Shown here one piece after another: positions 47,918 to 57,115 of a DNA stretch of 64,000 nt (positions within the stretch are counted from its first letter, which is position 1; the number at the start of each line of letters is the position of its first letter). Source of the stretch: Mycolicibacterium rufum. GTDB taxonomy: Bacteria > Actinomycetota > Actinomycetes > Mycobacteriales > Mycobacteriaceae. The notes under the pieces are model-generated. The model did no database searches. It saw only the letters and a program-made list of their open reading frames with translations, and was not told the origin of the DNA. The translations under genes and the position numbers were made by a program. The DNA is taken from positions 5,146,001 to 5,210,000 of the forward strand of contig NZ_CP092427.2 of assembly GCF_022374875.2 (NCBI RefSeq). Direction: 5' to 3'.

Positions 47918-49528
47918 ATGGCGACCGACACCCAGATCGATCTCCTGTCCGCCGCGCGCCGGGCGCACGAGCGGCGGGACTGGCGGGCGAGCTACGAGGC
48001 CTTCGACCTCGCGAGCCGGCAGACCGCGCTGTGCACCGACGATCTCGACGCCTTCTCGTTCGCCGCGTGGCGGCTCGGCCACGTCCGGGAGTCGAGCCGC
48101 GCCGCCGAGCGGGTGTTCTCGGAGCTGACGAGAACCGATCCCGCCGCCGCGGCGATGAAAGCCAACGAGCTCGCGCTGGCGTGGTTGGTGCGCGGCGACG
48201 TCAACATCGGTCAGGGCTGGATGAACCGGGCCCGTCGGCTGCTCGCCGGCGCCGAGGAGAGCGCCGCCCACGGGTATCTCACCTACTTGGAGGCGGCGGT
48301 CGCGGCCGTCACGCACGACGTCGACGGTCTGCGCGCCCGCGTCGGCGCGCTGCGCGAGATGAGCGCGCGGCTCGACGTCCCGGCGGTCACCGCGCTCAGC
48401 CTGATCGCCGCCGGGGTGGAGGCGATCCTGCAGGCGCGCACGGCCGAGGGCTACGCGCTGATCGACGAAGCGATCCTGCCGCTGGTGGCCGAGCAGGTGC
48501 CGATCGAATGGGCCGGCGACATCTACTGCATGGTGCTGCACCACTGTCACAAGCTCGCCGACCTCCCCCGCATGCGCGCGTGGACCCACTCGATGGAGCA
48601 GTGGTGCGGGCTGTCGGGCTCCGTGCCCTACGGCGGGGTGTGCGACGTGCACCGGTTGCAGGTTCGGGCGGCCACCGACGACTATCGCGGGCTGGAGGAC
48701 CGGCTGACGCTGGCCAGCCGCGCGCTCGAGGAGGTGAACTCCTGGGCGGCCGCCGAAGGTTACTACCAGCTCGGCGAGGTGCGCCGGCTGCGTGGCGATG
48801 ACGAGGGCGCCGCAACGGCTTTCGATCAAGCCCGGAAACTGGGCATGGACCCCCAACCCGGTGCGGCGCTGCTGGCCTGCCGGCGCGGCGACCGGCAGGG
48901 CGCCTGGACGGCCATCCGTGTCGCGCTAGCCGGGCGGGACCGGCTCACCCGGGTGCGGCTGCTGCGTGCCGCGGTGGAGATCGCGCTGAGCCGCGACGCG
49001 CTGGACGAGGCCGAAACTCATTGCGCCGAACTGGAAGCGGATGCGGCGGCCTTCCAGACGCCGGGCTTCCGGGCGTGGGCAACGCATGCGCGTGGGGCCG
49101 TGCTGGTGCGCACCGGGCAGTTCAGCCGGGCGCTCGACTCGCTCCAGGAGGCGTTGGTCGAGTACCGGACCCAACAGTCCCGCTACGAGACCGCTGAGGT
49201 CTACGAGTGGATGGCGCTGGCGCACCGCGGGCTGGGCCACGCCGACGCCGCCGCCGCGGACGCCGCGACCGCCGACGCGATCTACGCGCAACTCGGGGTG
49301 GAACCGGCCGGGATCTGCGGTGCCGCGTCGCCCGGCGGGTTGACGCGCCGGGAACGGGAAGTGCTCACCCTGATCGCCGCCGGCGCCGCGAACCGGGACG
49401 TGGCCCGGCAGCTGCATCTGAGCGAGAAGACCGTGAGCCGGCACCTGGCCAACATCTACGCCAAGGCCGGAGTGTCGTCGCGCACCGCCGCGGTGGCGTG
49501 GGCACGCGAGCACGCGATCCTGCCCTAG
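47918..49528 (+). CDS. LuxR-family regulator with TPR-like sensor region
   Basis: The 536-residue protein has a long helical-repeat region (about residues 1-460; many A/E/R-rich helix pairs of TPR length) and a C-terminal LuxR-type [24 protein letters not shown], then [20 protein letters not shown]. This resembles MalT/AlkS-like tetratricopeptide regulators without the ATPase domain. It may regulate the neighbouring dioxygenase; no binding site is evident. Confidence 0.88.
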   Translation: MATDTQIDLLSAARRAHERRDWRASYEAFDLASRQTALCTDDLDAFSFAAWRLGHVRESSRAAERVFSELTRTDPAAAAMKANELALAWLVRGDVNIGQGWMNRARRLLAGAEESAAHGYLTYLEAAVAAVTHDVDGLRARVGALREMSARLDVPAVTALSLIAAGVEAILQARTAEGYALIDEAILPLVAEQVPIEWAGDIYCMVLHHCHKLADLPRMRAWTHSMEQWCGLSGSVPYGGVCDVHRLQVRAATDDYRGLEDRLTLASRALEEVNSWAAAEGYYQLGEVRRLRGDDEGAATAFDQARKLGMDPQPGAALLACRRGDRQGAWTAIRVALAGRDRLTRVRLLRAAVEIALSRDALDEAETHCAELEADAAAFQTPGFRAWATHARGAVLVRTGQFSRALDSLQEALVEYRTQQSRYETAEVYEWMALAHRGLGHADAAAADAATADAIYAQLGVEPAGICGAASPGGLTRREREVLTLIAAGAANRDVARQLHLSEKTVSRHLANIYAKAGVSSRTAAVAWAREHAILP

Positions 49529-49617
49529 GGTCTGCATCATTCGCCCCACGGCCGGCGCGAGAACTGCACCATCTGACCGATACCGGAGGGCGCCCCGGCG
49601 GCCTACCGTCTTCAGGT

Positions 49618-50700
49618 ATGACCGCACTTCCCGACACACCGTCGATCACCACGGAGAGCACCGAGGAGTTCGCCGAACGCATCGTCTCCACCATCGACGC
49701 CGCCAGCCTGGCGATCCTGATGTCCATCGGCCACCAGACCGGGCTGTTCGACACCCTGGCCATGCTCCCGCCGGCCACCAGCGCGCAGATCGCCGACGCC
49801 GCCGGGCTCGACGAACGCTACGTCCGCGAGTGGCTCGGCGGCATGACCGCCGGCCGCATCATCTCCTATGATGCTGCGACACAAGCCTATTGGCTGCCAG
49901 CGCACCGTGCCGCAGTCCTGACCCGCGCGGCCGGCCCCGACAACCTCGCCCGCGTCGCGCAGTTCATTCCGCTGCTGGGCGAGGTCGAGCAGAAGGTGAT
50001 CGGCTGCTTCCGCGACGGCGGCGGCCTGTCCTATGCCGAGTACCCGCGCTTTCACACGCTGATGGCCGAGGAGAGCGGCGAGGTGTTCGACGCCGCGCTG
50101 GTCGACGGCATCCTCCCGCTCGCCGACGGGTTGACCGCGCGGCTGCACGCCGGCGCCGACCTCGCCGACTTCGGGTGCGGCAGTGGACATGCGATCAACG
50201 TGATGGCTCGGGCGTTCCCGGCCAGCCGGTTCCGTGGGCTCGACTTTTCCGACGAGGGGATCGCCGCCGGAACCGCGGAGGCGCGCCGACAGGGACTGAC
50301 GAACGCCTTCTTCGAACGGACGGACCTCACCCACTACGACGCCGTCGAGGCCTTCGACGTCATCACCGCGTTCGACGCGATCCACGACCAGGCGCACCCC
50401 GCACAGGTGCTGGCCAACATCCATCGCGCGCTGCGGTCCGGCGGCGTGTTCCTGATGGTGGACATCAAATCGTCGAGCCGGGTGGAGGACAACGTCGGCG
50501 TCCCGCTGGCGCCCTACCTCTACACCGTCTCGACGATGCACTGCATGAGTGTGTCGCTCGGCCTCGACGGCGACGGTCTGGGTACGTGCTGGGGCCGCGA
50601 ACTCGCGCTGTCGATGCTCGCCGACGCCGGCTTCTCCGACGTCGCGGTGCGCGAGATCGAGTCCGACCCGATCAACTACTACTACGTCGCCAGGAAGTGA
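49618..50700 (+). CDS. Winged-helix SAM-dependent methyltransferase (Rv2258c-like)
   Basis: The 360-residue protein has an N-terminal winged-helix dimerisation domain (about residues 25-110: [20 protein letters not shown]) and a C-terminal class I MTase with the SAM site [11 protein letters not shown] (about 182-192). It resembles Rv2258c in family and position. The substrate is unknown; this type also resembles small-molecule O-methyltransferases. ATG start at 49618. Confidence 0.88.
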   Translation: MTALPDTPSITTESTEEFAERIVSTIDAASLAILMSIGHQTGLFDTLAMLPPATSAQIADAAGLDERYVREWLGGMTAGRIISYDAATQAYWLPAHRAAVLTRAAGPDNLARVAQFIPLLGEVEQKVIGCFRDGGGLSYAEYPRFHTLMAEESGEVFDAALVDGILPLADGLTARLHAGADLADFGCGSGHAINVMARAFPASRFRGLDFSDEGIAAGTAEARRQGLTNAFFERTDLTHYDAVEAFDVITAFDAIHDQAHPAQVLANIHRALRSGGVFLMVDIKSSSRVEDNVGVPLAPYLYTVSTMHCMSVSLGLDGDGLGTCWGRELALSMLADAGFSDVAVREIESDPINYYYVARK

Positions 50701-50724
50701 GGCGTCCTCACTAGGCTCGTCCCG

Positions 50725-51549
50725 GTGAGCGCATTCGACGTCCTCGCCGACTGGCCCGTCCCCACCGTCGCGGCCGCGGTGGTGGGGCGGGCCGGGACGC
50801 TGGACAGCCACGGTGACACGGCGCGGCGGTTCCCGCTGGCCTCGGTGACCAAGCTGCTTGCCGCGCGCGCGACCCAGGTCGCCGTCGAGGAAGGTGCGCT
50901 GGAGTTGGACGCCGCTGCGGGCCCGCCCGGCGCGACAGTGCGCCACCTGCTGGCCCACGCCGCGGGCTACGACATGAACTCGGCGAAGGTGCTCTCCGCG
51001 CCGGGCACCCGGCGCATCTACTCCAACCACGGCTTCGCCGTGCTGGCCGAGACGCTCGAACGGGAGACGACGATCGCGTTCGCGACCTACCTCGCCGAGT
51101 CGGTGTTCGCGCCGCTGGGCATGTCGGACACCACCCTCGACGGCGGAACCGAGGCGGCGGGTTACGGCGCCACGTCGACCGTCGACGATCTCGTCGCGTT
51201 CGCCGGCGACCTGCTGGCGCCCGCGCTGGTCTCCGAGCAGATGCACGGCGACGCGACCTCTGTGCAGTTCCCTGGCCTGGACGGCGTGCTGCCGGGGTTC
51301 GGCCGGCAGCGCCCCAACGACTGGGGGCTGGGCTTCGAGATCCGCGACGGCAAATCGCCGCACTGGACCGGCGCGGCCAACTCGGCCCGCACCTACGGCC
51401 ACTTCGGCCAGTCGGGGACCTTCCTGTGGGTGGATCCCGACGCCGAGACGGCGCTGGTGGTGCTCACCGACCGGCCGTTCGGGGAATGGGCACACGCCGT
51501 GATGCCGGCCCTGTCTGATGAAGTTCTGAGAGATTACCGGCCGGACTAG
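50725..51549 (+). CDS. Beta-lactamase-like serine hydrolase (Rv2257c-like)
   Basis: The 274-residue protein has the SxxK motif SVTK (about residues 40-43), a YSN tyrosine motif (about 95-97) and a C-terminal HFGQSG region replacing KTG. This is the serine beta-lactamase/DD-peptidase fold (class C-like). No signal peptide is seen, so cytosolic esterase activity is more likely than penicillin hydrolysis. GTG start at 50725. Confidence 0.88.
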   Translation: MSAFDVLADWPVPTVAAAVVGRAGTLDSHGDTARRFPLASVTKLLAARATQVAVEEGALELDAAAGPPGATVRHLLAHAAGYDMNSAKVLSAPGTRRIYSNHGFAVLAETLERETTIAFATYLAESVFAPLGMSDTTLDGGTEAAGYGATSTVDDLVAFAGDLLAPALVSEQMHGDATSVQFPGLDGVLPGFGRQRPNDWGLGFEIRDGKSPHWTGAANSARTYGHFGQSGTFLWVDPDAETALVVLTDRPFGEWAHAVMPALSDEVLRDYRPD

Positions 51550-51667
51550 CGCAACACGCGTCTCACGAGGCACAATAATCCCGACAAGCACAATTTCATC
51601 TACTGACTCACTCGGAAACACCAGGTCGTTGGGGAAGACGTCCCTCGTGGAGCCGAAGGAGCAGGAG

Positions 51668-52180
51668 ATGCGTGCAGCGAACCAATTCGCCGACGCGACG
51701 ACGGGCGTGGTGTACATCCATGCCTCACCCGCGGCGGTGTGCCCACACGTCGAGTGGGCGTTGTCGTCGACCCTCAACGCGAGGGCGAATCTGAAGTGGA
51801 CGCCGCAGCCGGCCATGCCCGGACAGCTGCGCGCGGTCACCAACTGGGTCGGCCCGGTCGGTACCGGCGCCCAGCTGGCGAACGCGCTGCGCTCCTGGTC
51901 GGTGCTGCGCTTCGAGGTCACCGAGGATCCCAGCCACGGCGTGGACGGTCACCGCTGGTCCCACACCCCGCAACTGGGTCTGTGGAGCGGGGCGATGAGT
52001 GCCAACGGCGACGTGATGGTCGGTGAGATGCGGCTGCGCACGCTGATGGCGTCGGGCGCCGACACGCTGGCCGCCGAACTGGACTCCGTGCTGGGCACCG
52101 CGTGGGACGAGGCGCTCGAGGCCTACCGCGACGGCGGTGTCGGTGCCGAGGTCAGCTGGCTGAGCAGGGGAGTCGGCTAG
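51668..52180 (+). CDS. DUF3145 family protein
   Basis: The 170-residue protein starts at the ATG at 51668, preceded by a strong AAGGAGCAGGAG. It has VVYIHASPAAVCPHVEWALS (about residues 14-33) and MVGEMRLRTLMASG (about 116-129), which I recognise as DUF3145, a family restricted to actinobacteria. No function is known. Its last four bases overlap the convergent DUF1905 gene. Confidence 0.85.
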   Translation: MRAANQFADATTGVVYIHASPAAVCPHVEWALSSTLNARANLKWTPQPAMPGQLRAVTNWVGPVGTGAQLANALRSWSVLRFEVTEDPSHGVDGHRWSHTPQLGLWSGAMSANGDVMVGEMRLRTLMASGADTLAAELDSVLGTAWDEALEAYRDGGVGAEVSWLSRGVG

Positions 52181-52458
52181 ACCGACAGGTGGATGCGGAC
52201 CACGTCGCCGTCGTCGATGCCGTCGGGTCTGCGCAGCGCCACCTTCAGCGGAACCAGGTACGCGCCGCGGCGCGGGATCAGTGACGTGGTGACCTCGGTG
52301 CCGCCGATCCGGACGCGCGCGGGGATGACACCCCATCCGTAGGTCAGGTGCGCCGCGTGCTCCCGCAGATAGGCGTCCACGTGCTCCGGGGTCGCGACGA
52401 AGAAGTACGGCGCCGGTCCGCGCCACTGGAACACCTCGGCATCGAAGGCCCACTCCAC
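52177..52458 (-). CDS. DUF1905 domain protein
   Basis: The 93-residue protein consists of a beta-rich DUF1905 domain (FDAEVFQWRGPAPYFFVATP, then GWGVIPARVRIGGT). These proteins are small and cytosolic, often near lipid or stress genes; the biochemical role is unknown. It lies ten bases before the lipid kinase stop on the same strand. Confidence 0.85.
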   Translation of the reverse strand: MEWAFDAEVFQWRGPAPYFFVATPEHVDAYLREHAAHLTYGWGVIPARVRIGGTEVTTSLIPRRGAYLVPLKVALRRPDGIDDGDVVRIHLSV

Positions 52459-52468
52459 GCCTGGCAGA

Positions 52469-53368
52469 TTACGGCCGCAGCACCCTCAGCGCGCGCGGCA
52501 CCGCCGACACCTCGACCGGCAGCGGGCAGACGTATTCGCCGTCGGCGTAGGCGGTGATCGGCGGCGTGCTGCCCGGCACGTCGACCGTGATGGTCTGCGC
52601 GCGCCGCGTCGTCACCTGGTCGAGGTCCACGTGGGTGCCCTTGAACACGGTCGGGAACAGCCGGATCAGCCGGGTGCGGGACGCCGAGGCGACCATCGTG
52701 ACGTCGAGCAGACCGTCCGTCGGATCGGCACCGGGGCAGATCAGCATGCCGCCGCCGTAGCTGCGGGTGTTCCCGAACGCGGCCAGCGTCAGCTCGGTCG
52801 TCACGTCCTGCCCGTCGAACGTCAGCCGGAACGGCAACAGCCGCAACTTCGACAGCTCGGCGACCATCGCCACGTTGTAGCGCATCCGCCCGTGCGGCCA
52901 GCGCATCCGGTTGGTCCGATCGGTGACCAGCGAGTCGAAGCCGGCCGCCATCACCGTCCCGAACCAGCGGTCCGTGCCGTCGGCACCCAGGATCCGGCCG
53001 AGATCGATCTCGTCGACCCGGCCGTCGACGACGATGTCGGCCGCCGCTTCGGGATCCTTCTCCGGGATGCCCAGCGCCCGCGCGTGATCGTTGCCGGTGC
53101 CGGCCGGGATGATGCCCAGCGGCGTCGACGTCTGGGCGAGCACCTGCAGCGCCAGCGAGATGATGCCGTCGCCACCGACCACCACCAGGGCATCCATGCC
53201 GCGTTCCAGGGCGCCCTCGACGAGTTCGCGGGCGTGGGCGGCGTCGCGGCCTGCGAGGGCGACGACGTCGACACCGCGTGCCTGGAAGCGCCGGATCGCG
53301 CGCTCCGCGGCGTGTGGCGCGTTGCCGTGCCCGGACGCCGGATTGGTCAGGACGACGATCCTGTTCAC
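52469..53368 (-). CDS. Diacylglycerol kinase-like lipid kinase (Rv2252-like)
   Basis: The 299-residue protein starts with GTG at 53368, overlapping the FAD oxidase stop. It has the DAGK-catalytic hallmarks TNPASGHGNA (about residue 8), VVVGGDGIISLALQVL (about 62-77) and PAGTGNDHAR (about 87-96), and a second domain with GMLICPGADPTDGLLDV. It matches Rv2252 in family and position. It phosphorylates diacylglycerol to phosphatidic acid, feeding phosphatidylinositol-mannoside synthesis in M. tuberculosis; here the substrate is inferred. Confidence 0.92.
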   Translation of the reverse strand: MNRIVVLTNPASGHGNAPHAAERAIRRFQARGVDVVALAGRDAAHARELVEGALERGMDALVVVGGDGIISLALQVLAQTSTPLGIIPAGTGNDHARALGIPEKDPEAAADIVVDGRVDEIDLGRILGADGTDRWFGTVMAAGFDSLVTDRTNRMRWPHGRMRYNVAMVAELSKLRLLPFRLTFDGQDVTTELTLAAFGNTRSYGGGMLICPGADPTDGLLDVTMVASASRTRLIRLFPTVFKGTHVDLDQVTTRRAQTITVDVPGSTPPITAYADGEYVCPLPVEVSAVPRALRVLRP

Positions 53369-54981
53369 GGAATCAGCTTGCCGGGGTTGAGGATTCCAGT
53401 GGGGTCGAGGGCGGCCTTGATCGCGCGCAGCAGCGTCACGCCGAGATCGCCCACCTCGTCGCGCATCCACGGACGGTGATCGGCGCCCACGGCGTGGTGG
53501 TGGGTGATGGTGGCGCCGGTGCGGATCATGGCGTCGGACGCCGCGGCCTTGGCGGTGCGCCACTGCTCGACCGGGTTGCCGCGCTGCGCCGCGACGACGG
53601 TGAAGTACAGCGACGCCCCGGTGGGATAGATGTGGGAGATGTGGCAGAGCACCAGCGCGGGGGTGCCGGTATCGGCCAGTGCGCGGGTGAGCGCGTCGGT
53701 GACGGCCGCCTTCAGCGCGGGCACGTTCGACCACGTCGTCGCCGTCTCGAGCGTCTCGCACAGCGCCCCGGCCGAGAGCAGCGCGTCGCGCAGATACGGC
53801 GCGTTGAACCGGCCGTGCTCCCACGCCCGGGCCGGTCCGTCGCCCAGCGACGTCGCGCCCTTGGCGAGCAACAACTCTCGCGTCTCGGCGTGCCGGCTGG
53901 CGACGTGCGCCTCGGTGCCCTCGAAGGCCGTGATGGCCAGGCAGCCGCCGGTGATCTGCTGTTCGCCGATGCTCTCGGTGGTCGCGAGGTTGACCCCGGT
54001 CTCGGCTTCGTCGGAGAGTCGGATCACCGTCGGCCCCGTACCGGTCTGCACCACCGCCCGCAGCGCGTCGGCGCCGGTGGCGAAATCGGGGAACGACCAC
54101 GCCTCGTAGCGCGTGACCTCGGGGACGGGATGCACCCTTACCCGCACCCGGGTGATGACGCCGAAGGCGCCCTCGGAGCCCATCAGCACCTGGCGCAGAT
54201 CGGGTCCGGCGGCCGACGCCGGCGCGCGGCCCACGTCGAGCACCCCGGCCGGGGTGATGGCGCGCAGGCCGCGGACCATGTCGTCGAACCGGCCGTAGCC
54301 CGCCGAATCCTGACCCGAGGACCGGGTGGCGGCGAAGCCGCCGATCGTGGCGAAGCAGAAGCTCTGCGGGAAGTGGCCGAGGGAGAATCCACGCTCGGCG
54401 AGCAGCGCCTCGGCCTGCGGCCCGGTCAGGCCCGCGCCCAGTTCGGCCTCCCAGGACACCTCGTCGAGCGCGTGGAGTTGATCGAAGCGGCGCAGGTCCA
54501 GCGACACCACCGCCTTGAAGTCGCCGCGCAGGGGGTCGAGGCCGCCGACGACGCTGGTGCCGCCGCCGAAGGGGACGATCGCGATGCTGTGGTCGGCGCA
54601 GAACCGCAGCAGGGCGGCCACCTCGTCGTCGTCGCCGGGAACCAGCACGGCATCCGGTGCGTCCTGCACCCCGAAGTCCCTGCGCCGCAACAGGTCCAGG
54701 GTGGACTTGCCACCGGCGCGCAGCAGCCGCCCGCGGTCGTCGACCACCACGTGGTCGGCACCGACGATCGCGGCCATGGCGTCCCGATCGGCCTGCGACA
54801 ACGCCGACGGACGCACCCGGACCTGCTCGAGCGTCGGCTCGGGAACAGCGTCGGCCTCGATGCCGAGCGCCTGGGTGAGCAGCGAGCGGATACCGGGCGA
54901 CAGCGGGCTCGCCGCCGCCGGGTCTCCCCAGGCGTTCCACGCCATCGGTGGATCGGAAGGGTGGCCATTGCGCGAAGACAT
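53365..54981 (-). CDS. FAD-binding oxidase, alkyldihydroxyacetonephosphate synthase-like (Rv2251-like)
   Basis: The 538-residue VAO-fold flavoprotein has the FAD motif PFGGGTSVVGGL (about residues 137-148), SGQDSAGYG and an active-site THHHAVGADHRPW (about 484-496), similar to the His cluster of ADPS. ADPS catalyses the ether-bond-forming step of plasmalogen synthesis; whether this enzyme does so is unknown because bacteria of this group are not known for plasmalogens. It is operonic with the lipid kinase and divergent from the TetR-glpD genes. Confidence 0.85.
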   Translation of the reverse strand: MSSRNGHPSDPPMAWNAWGDPAAASPLSPGIRSLLTQALGIEADAVPEPTLEQVRVRPSALSQADRDAMAAIVGADHVVVDDRGRLLRAGGKSTLDLLRRRDFGVQDAPDAVLVPGDDDEVAALLRFCADHSIAIVPFGGGTSVVGGLDPLRGDFKAVVSLDLRRFDQLHALDEVSWEAELGAGLTGPQAEALLAERGFSLGHFPQSFCFATIGGFAATRSSGQDSAGYGRFDDMVRGLRAITPAGVLDVGRAPASAAGPDLRQVLMGSEGAFGVITRVRVRVHPVPEVTRYEAWSFPDFATGADALRAVVQTGTGPTVIRLSDEAETGVNLATTESIGEQQITGGCLAITAFEGTEAHVASRHAETRELLLAKGATSLGDGPARAWEHGRFNAPYLRDALLSAGALCETLETATTWSNVPALKAAVTDALTRALADTGTPALVLCHISHIYPTGASLYFTVVAAQRGNPVEQWRTAKAAASDAMIRTGATITHHHAVGADHRPWMRDEVGDLGVTLLRAIKAALDPTGILNPGKLIP

Positions 54982-54984
54982 GCG

Positions 54985-54998
54985 TTACAGTATTACAG
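54985..54998. promoter_or_regulatory. Direct repeat in the divergent TetR/oxidase promoter
   Basis: TTACAG occurs twice (54985-54990 and 54993-54998), 8 bp apart, between the divergent starts that are only 17 bp apart. It probably forms a regulator site or part of two overlapping promoters. The second copy abuts the TetR ATG, so a leaderless or very short 5' UTR is likely. Confidence 0.5.
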
Positions 54999-55577
54999 AT
55001 GGTGTCAATCCGTAACTCCGATTCGAGTGTCGAGCAGCGCATTCTCGACGCCGCGGCGGCGTGCATCCTCGCCTACGGCGTCGAACGGACGACGATGACC
55101 GAGATCGCGCGACGGGCCCGCGTCAGCCGGCCCACGATCTACCGCCGTTGGCCCGACATCCGCTGGGTGATCGCCGAACTGCTCACCGTCCGGATCGCCG
55201 GCGTGCTCGAGGAGGTGCCCGACCGCGGACCCGGGCGGGAGGCCATGGTCGACCGCGTGGTCGCGGTCGCCGAACACCTGCGCAACGACGACATCGTGCA
55301 GTCGGTCATCCGCAACGCGCCCGGCCTCGCGATGGTCTACATCGCCGAACGGCTCGGCACCAGCCAACAGATCCTCATCGACGCCCTCGCCGAGGCGATC
55401 ACGGCAGGACAGCAGGAGGGAAGCATCCGCCCCGGCGATCCGCACGAGATGGGCGCGATGTGCCTGCTGATCACCCAGTCCACCATCCAGTCCGCGCAGA
55501 TGGTCGCCAAGCTCCTCGACGCCCGGGCCATCGATGTCGAACTGGCCCGCGCCCTGAACGGATACCTCGCCCCATGA
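54999..55577 (+). CDS. TetR-family regulator (Rv2250c-like)
   Basis: The 192-residue regulator starts at the ATG at 54999, right after the TTACAG repeats. Its HTH is at about residues 33-56 (MTEIARRARVSRPTIYRRWP). It matches Rv2250c in position. It is coupled to glpD by an ATGA overlap and divergent from the FAD oxidase, so both are probable targets. Confidence 0.9.
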   Translation: MVSIRNSDSSVEQRILDAAAACILAYGVERTTMTEIARRARVSRPTIYRRWPDIRWVIAELLTVRIAGVLEEVPDRGPGREAMVDRVVAVAEHLRNDDIVQSVIRNAPGLAMVYIAERLGTSQQILIDALAEAITAGQQEGSIRPGDPHEMGAMCLLITQSTIQSAQMVAKLLDARAIDVELARALNGYLAP

Positions 55578-57112
55578 CCGGCTCGACCGCTCTCCATGCC
55601 GCCCGACGCACGCAGGAACTGACCGCCCTCGGCGACGGCGCCCCACTGGATCTGATCGTCATCGGCGGCGGCATCACCGGCGCCGGGATCGCGCTCGACG
55701 CCGCGACGCGCGGGCTGTCCGTGGCGCTGGTCGAGAAGCACGACCTCGCGTTCGGCACCAGCCGGTGGAGTTCGAAGCTGGTGCACGGCGGGCTGCGGTA
55801 TCTGGCCAGCGGCAACGTCGGTATCGCGCGGCGCAGTGCCGTCGAGCGCGGCATCCTGATGACGCGCACCGCCCCCCATCTGGTGCACGCGATGCCGCAG
55901 CTGGTTCCGCTGCTGCCCGAGATGAACCGCGCGTCGCGGGCGCTGGTCCGCTTCGGGTTCGCCGCCGGCGACGGCCTGCGCAAGCTGGCGGGCACCCCGG
56001 CCTCGGTGCTGCCGCGGTCCCGGCGGATCGGCGCGGCCGAGGCCGTCCGGCTGGCGCCCACCGTGCGCCGCGACGGCCTCGACGGCGCGCTGCTGGCCTA
56101 TGACGGGCAGCTCATCGACGACGCACGTCTGGTCACCGCCGTGGCCCGCACCGCCGCCCAGCACGGCGCGCGCATCCTGACCCGCGTCGAGGCGGTCGCC
56201 GCCTCACGCACCGCGGTGACGCTGACCGACACGCTGTCCGGGGAGTCGATCGAGGTCAGTGCCCGTGCCGTGGTGAACGCCACCGGTGTCTGGGCCGGGC
56301 AGGTCGATCCGTCGTTGCGGCTGCGCCCCAGCCGCGGCACCCATCTGGTGTTCGACGCCGCCGCGTTCGGCAATCCGACGGCGGCGCTGACGATTCCGAT
56401 CCCGGGGGAGATCAACCGCTTCGTGTTCGCGATGCCCGAGCAGTTGGGGCGGGTGTATCTGGGGCTGACCGACGAGGACGCCCCGGGTCCGGTTCCCGAT
56501 GTGCCGGAGCCGACGCCCGCTGAGGTGACGTTCCTGCTCGACACCGTCAACACCGCACTCGCGACCGCGCTGACGCCCTCGGATGTGCTGGGGGCGTACG
56601 CCGGTCTACGACCGCTGATCGACACCGGCGGCGGCCGCACCGCCGACGTGTCACGCGAGCACGCCGTCACCGAGTCGCCCACCGGCGTGCTCAGCGTGAT
56701 CGGCGGCAAGCTCACCGAATACCGCTTCATGGCCGAGGATGTGGTCGACCGCGCCGTCGCGTTGCGCGGCCTGCCGGCAGGCCCGTGCCGTACCCGCAAC
56801 CTGCCGCTCGTCGGCGCTCCAGCGAATCCCGTTGCCGCGCAACAGTCGTCGATGGAGCTGCCCGGGTCTCTGGTCGAGCGCTACGGCGCCGAGGCGCCGA
56901 ACGTGATCGCCCGCGCCTCCTGCCCGCGGCCCGTCGACGCCGTCGCCGACGGCATCGACGTCACCCGAGCGGAATTCGAGTACGCGGTCACCCACGAGGG
57001 TGCGCTGACCGTCGACGACATCCTCGATCGGCGTACCCGCATCGGCCTGATCGCGGCCGATCGCGAGCACGCCGCGGCAGCGGCCGAGGAGATGCTGGCC
57101 CTCAGCCGCTGA
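55574..57112 (+). CDS. glpD1: Glycerol-3-phosphate dehydrogenase GlpD
   Basis: The 512-residue flavoprotein has the FAD-binding VIGGGITGAGIALDAATRGL (about residues 20-39) and SSKLVHGGLRYL (about 65-76), with the DAO fold. It oxidises glycerol-3-phosphate to DHAP and passes electrons to the quinone pool. ATGA overlap with the TetR gene; match to M. tuberculosis glpD1 (Rv2249c) by neighbourhood. It abuts the convergent accD6 end by 3 bp. Confidence 0.92.
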   Translation: MTGSTALHAARRTQELTALGDGAPLDLIVIGGGITGAGIALDAATRGLSVALVEKHDLAFGTSRWSSKLVHGGLRYLASGNVGIARRSAVERGILMTRTAPHLVHAMPQLVPLLPEMNRASRALVRFGFAAGDGLRKLAGTPASVLPRSRRIGAAEAVRLAPTVRRDGLDGALLAYDGQLIDDARLVTAVARTAAQHGARILTRVEAVAASRTAVTLTDTLSGESIEVSARAVVNATGVWAGQVDPSLRLRPSRGTHLVFDAAAFGNPTAALTIPIPGEINRFVFAMPEQLGRVYLGLTDEDAPGPVPDVPEPTPAEVTFLLDTVNTALATALTPSDVLGAYAGLRPLIDTGGGRTADVSREHAVTESPTGVLSVIGGKLTEYRFMAEDVVDRAVALRGLPAGPCRTRNLPLVGAPANPVAAQQSSMELPGSLVERYGAEAPNVIARASCPRPVDAVADGIDVTRAEFEYAVTHEGALTVDDILDRRTRIGLIAADREHAAAAAEEMLALSR

Positions 57113-57115
57113 CCG

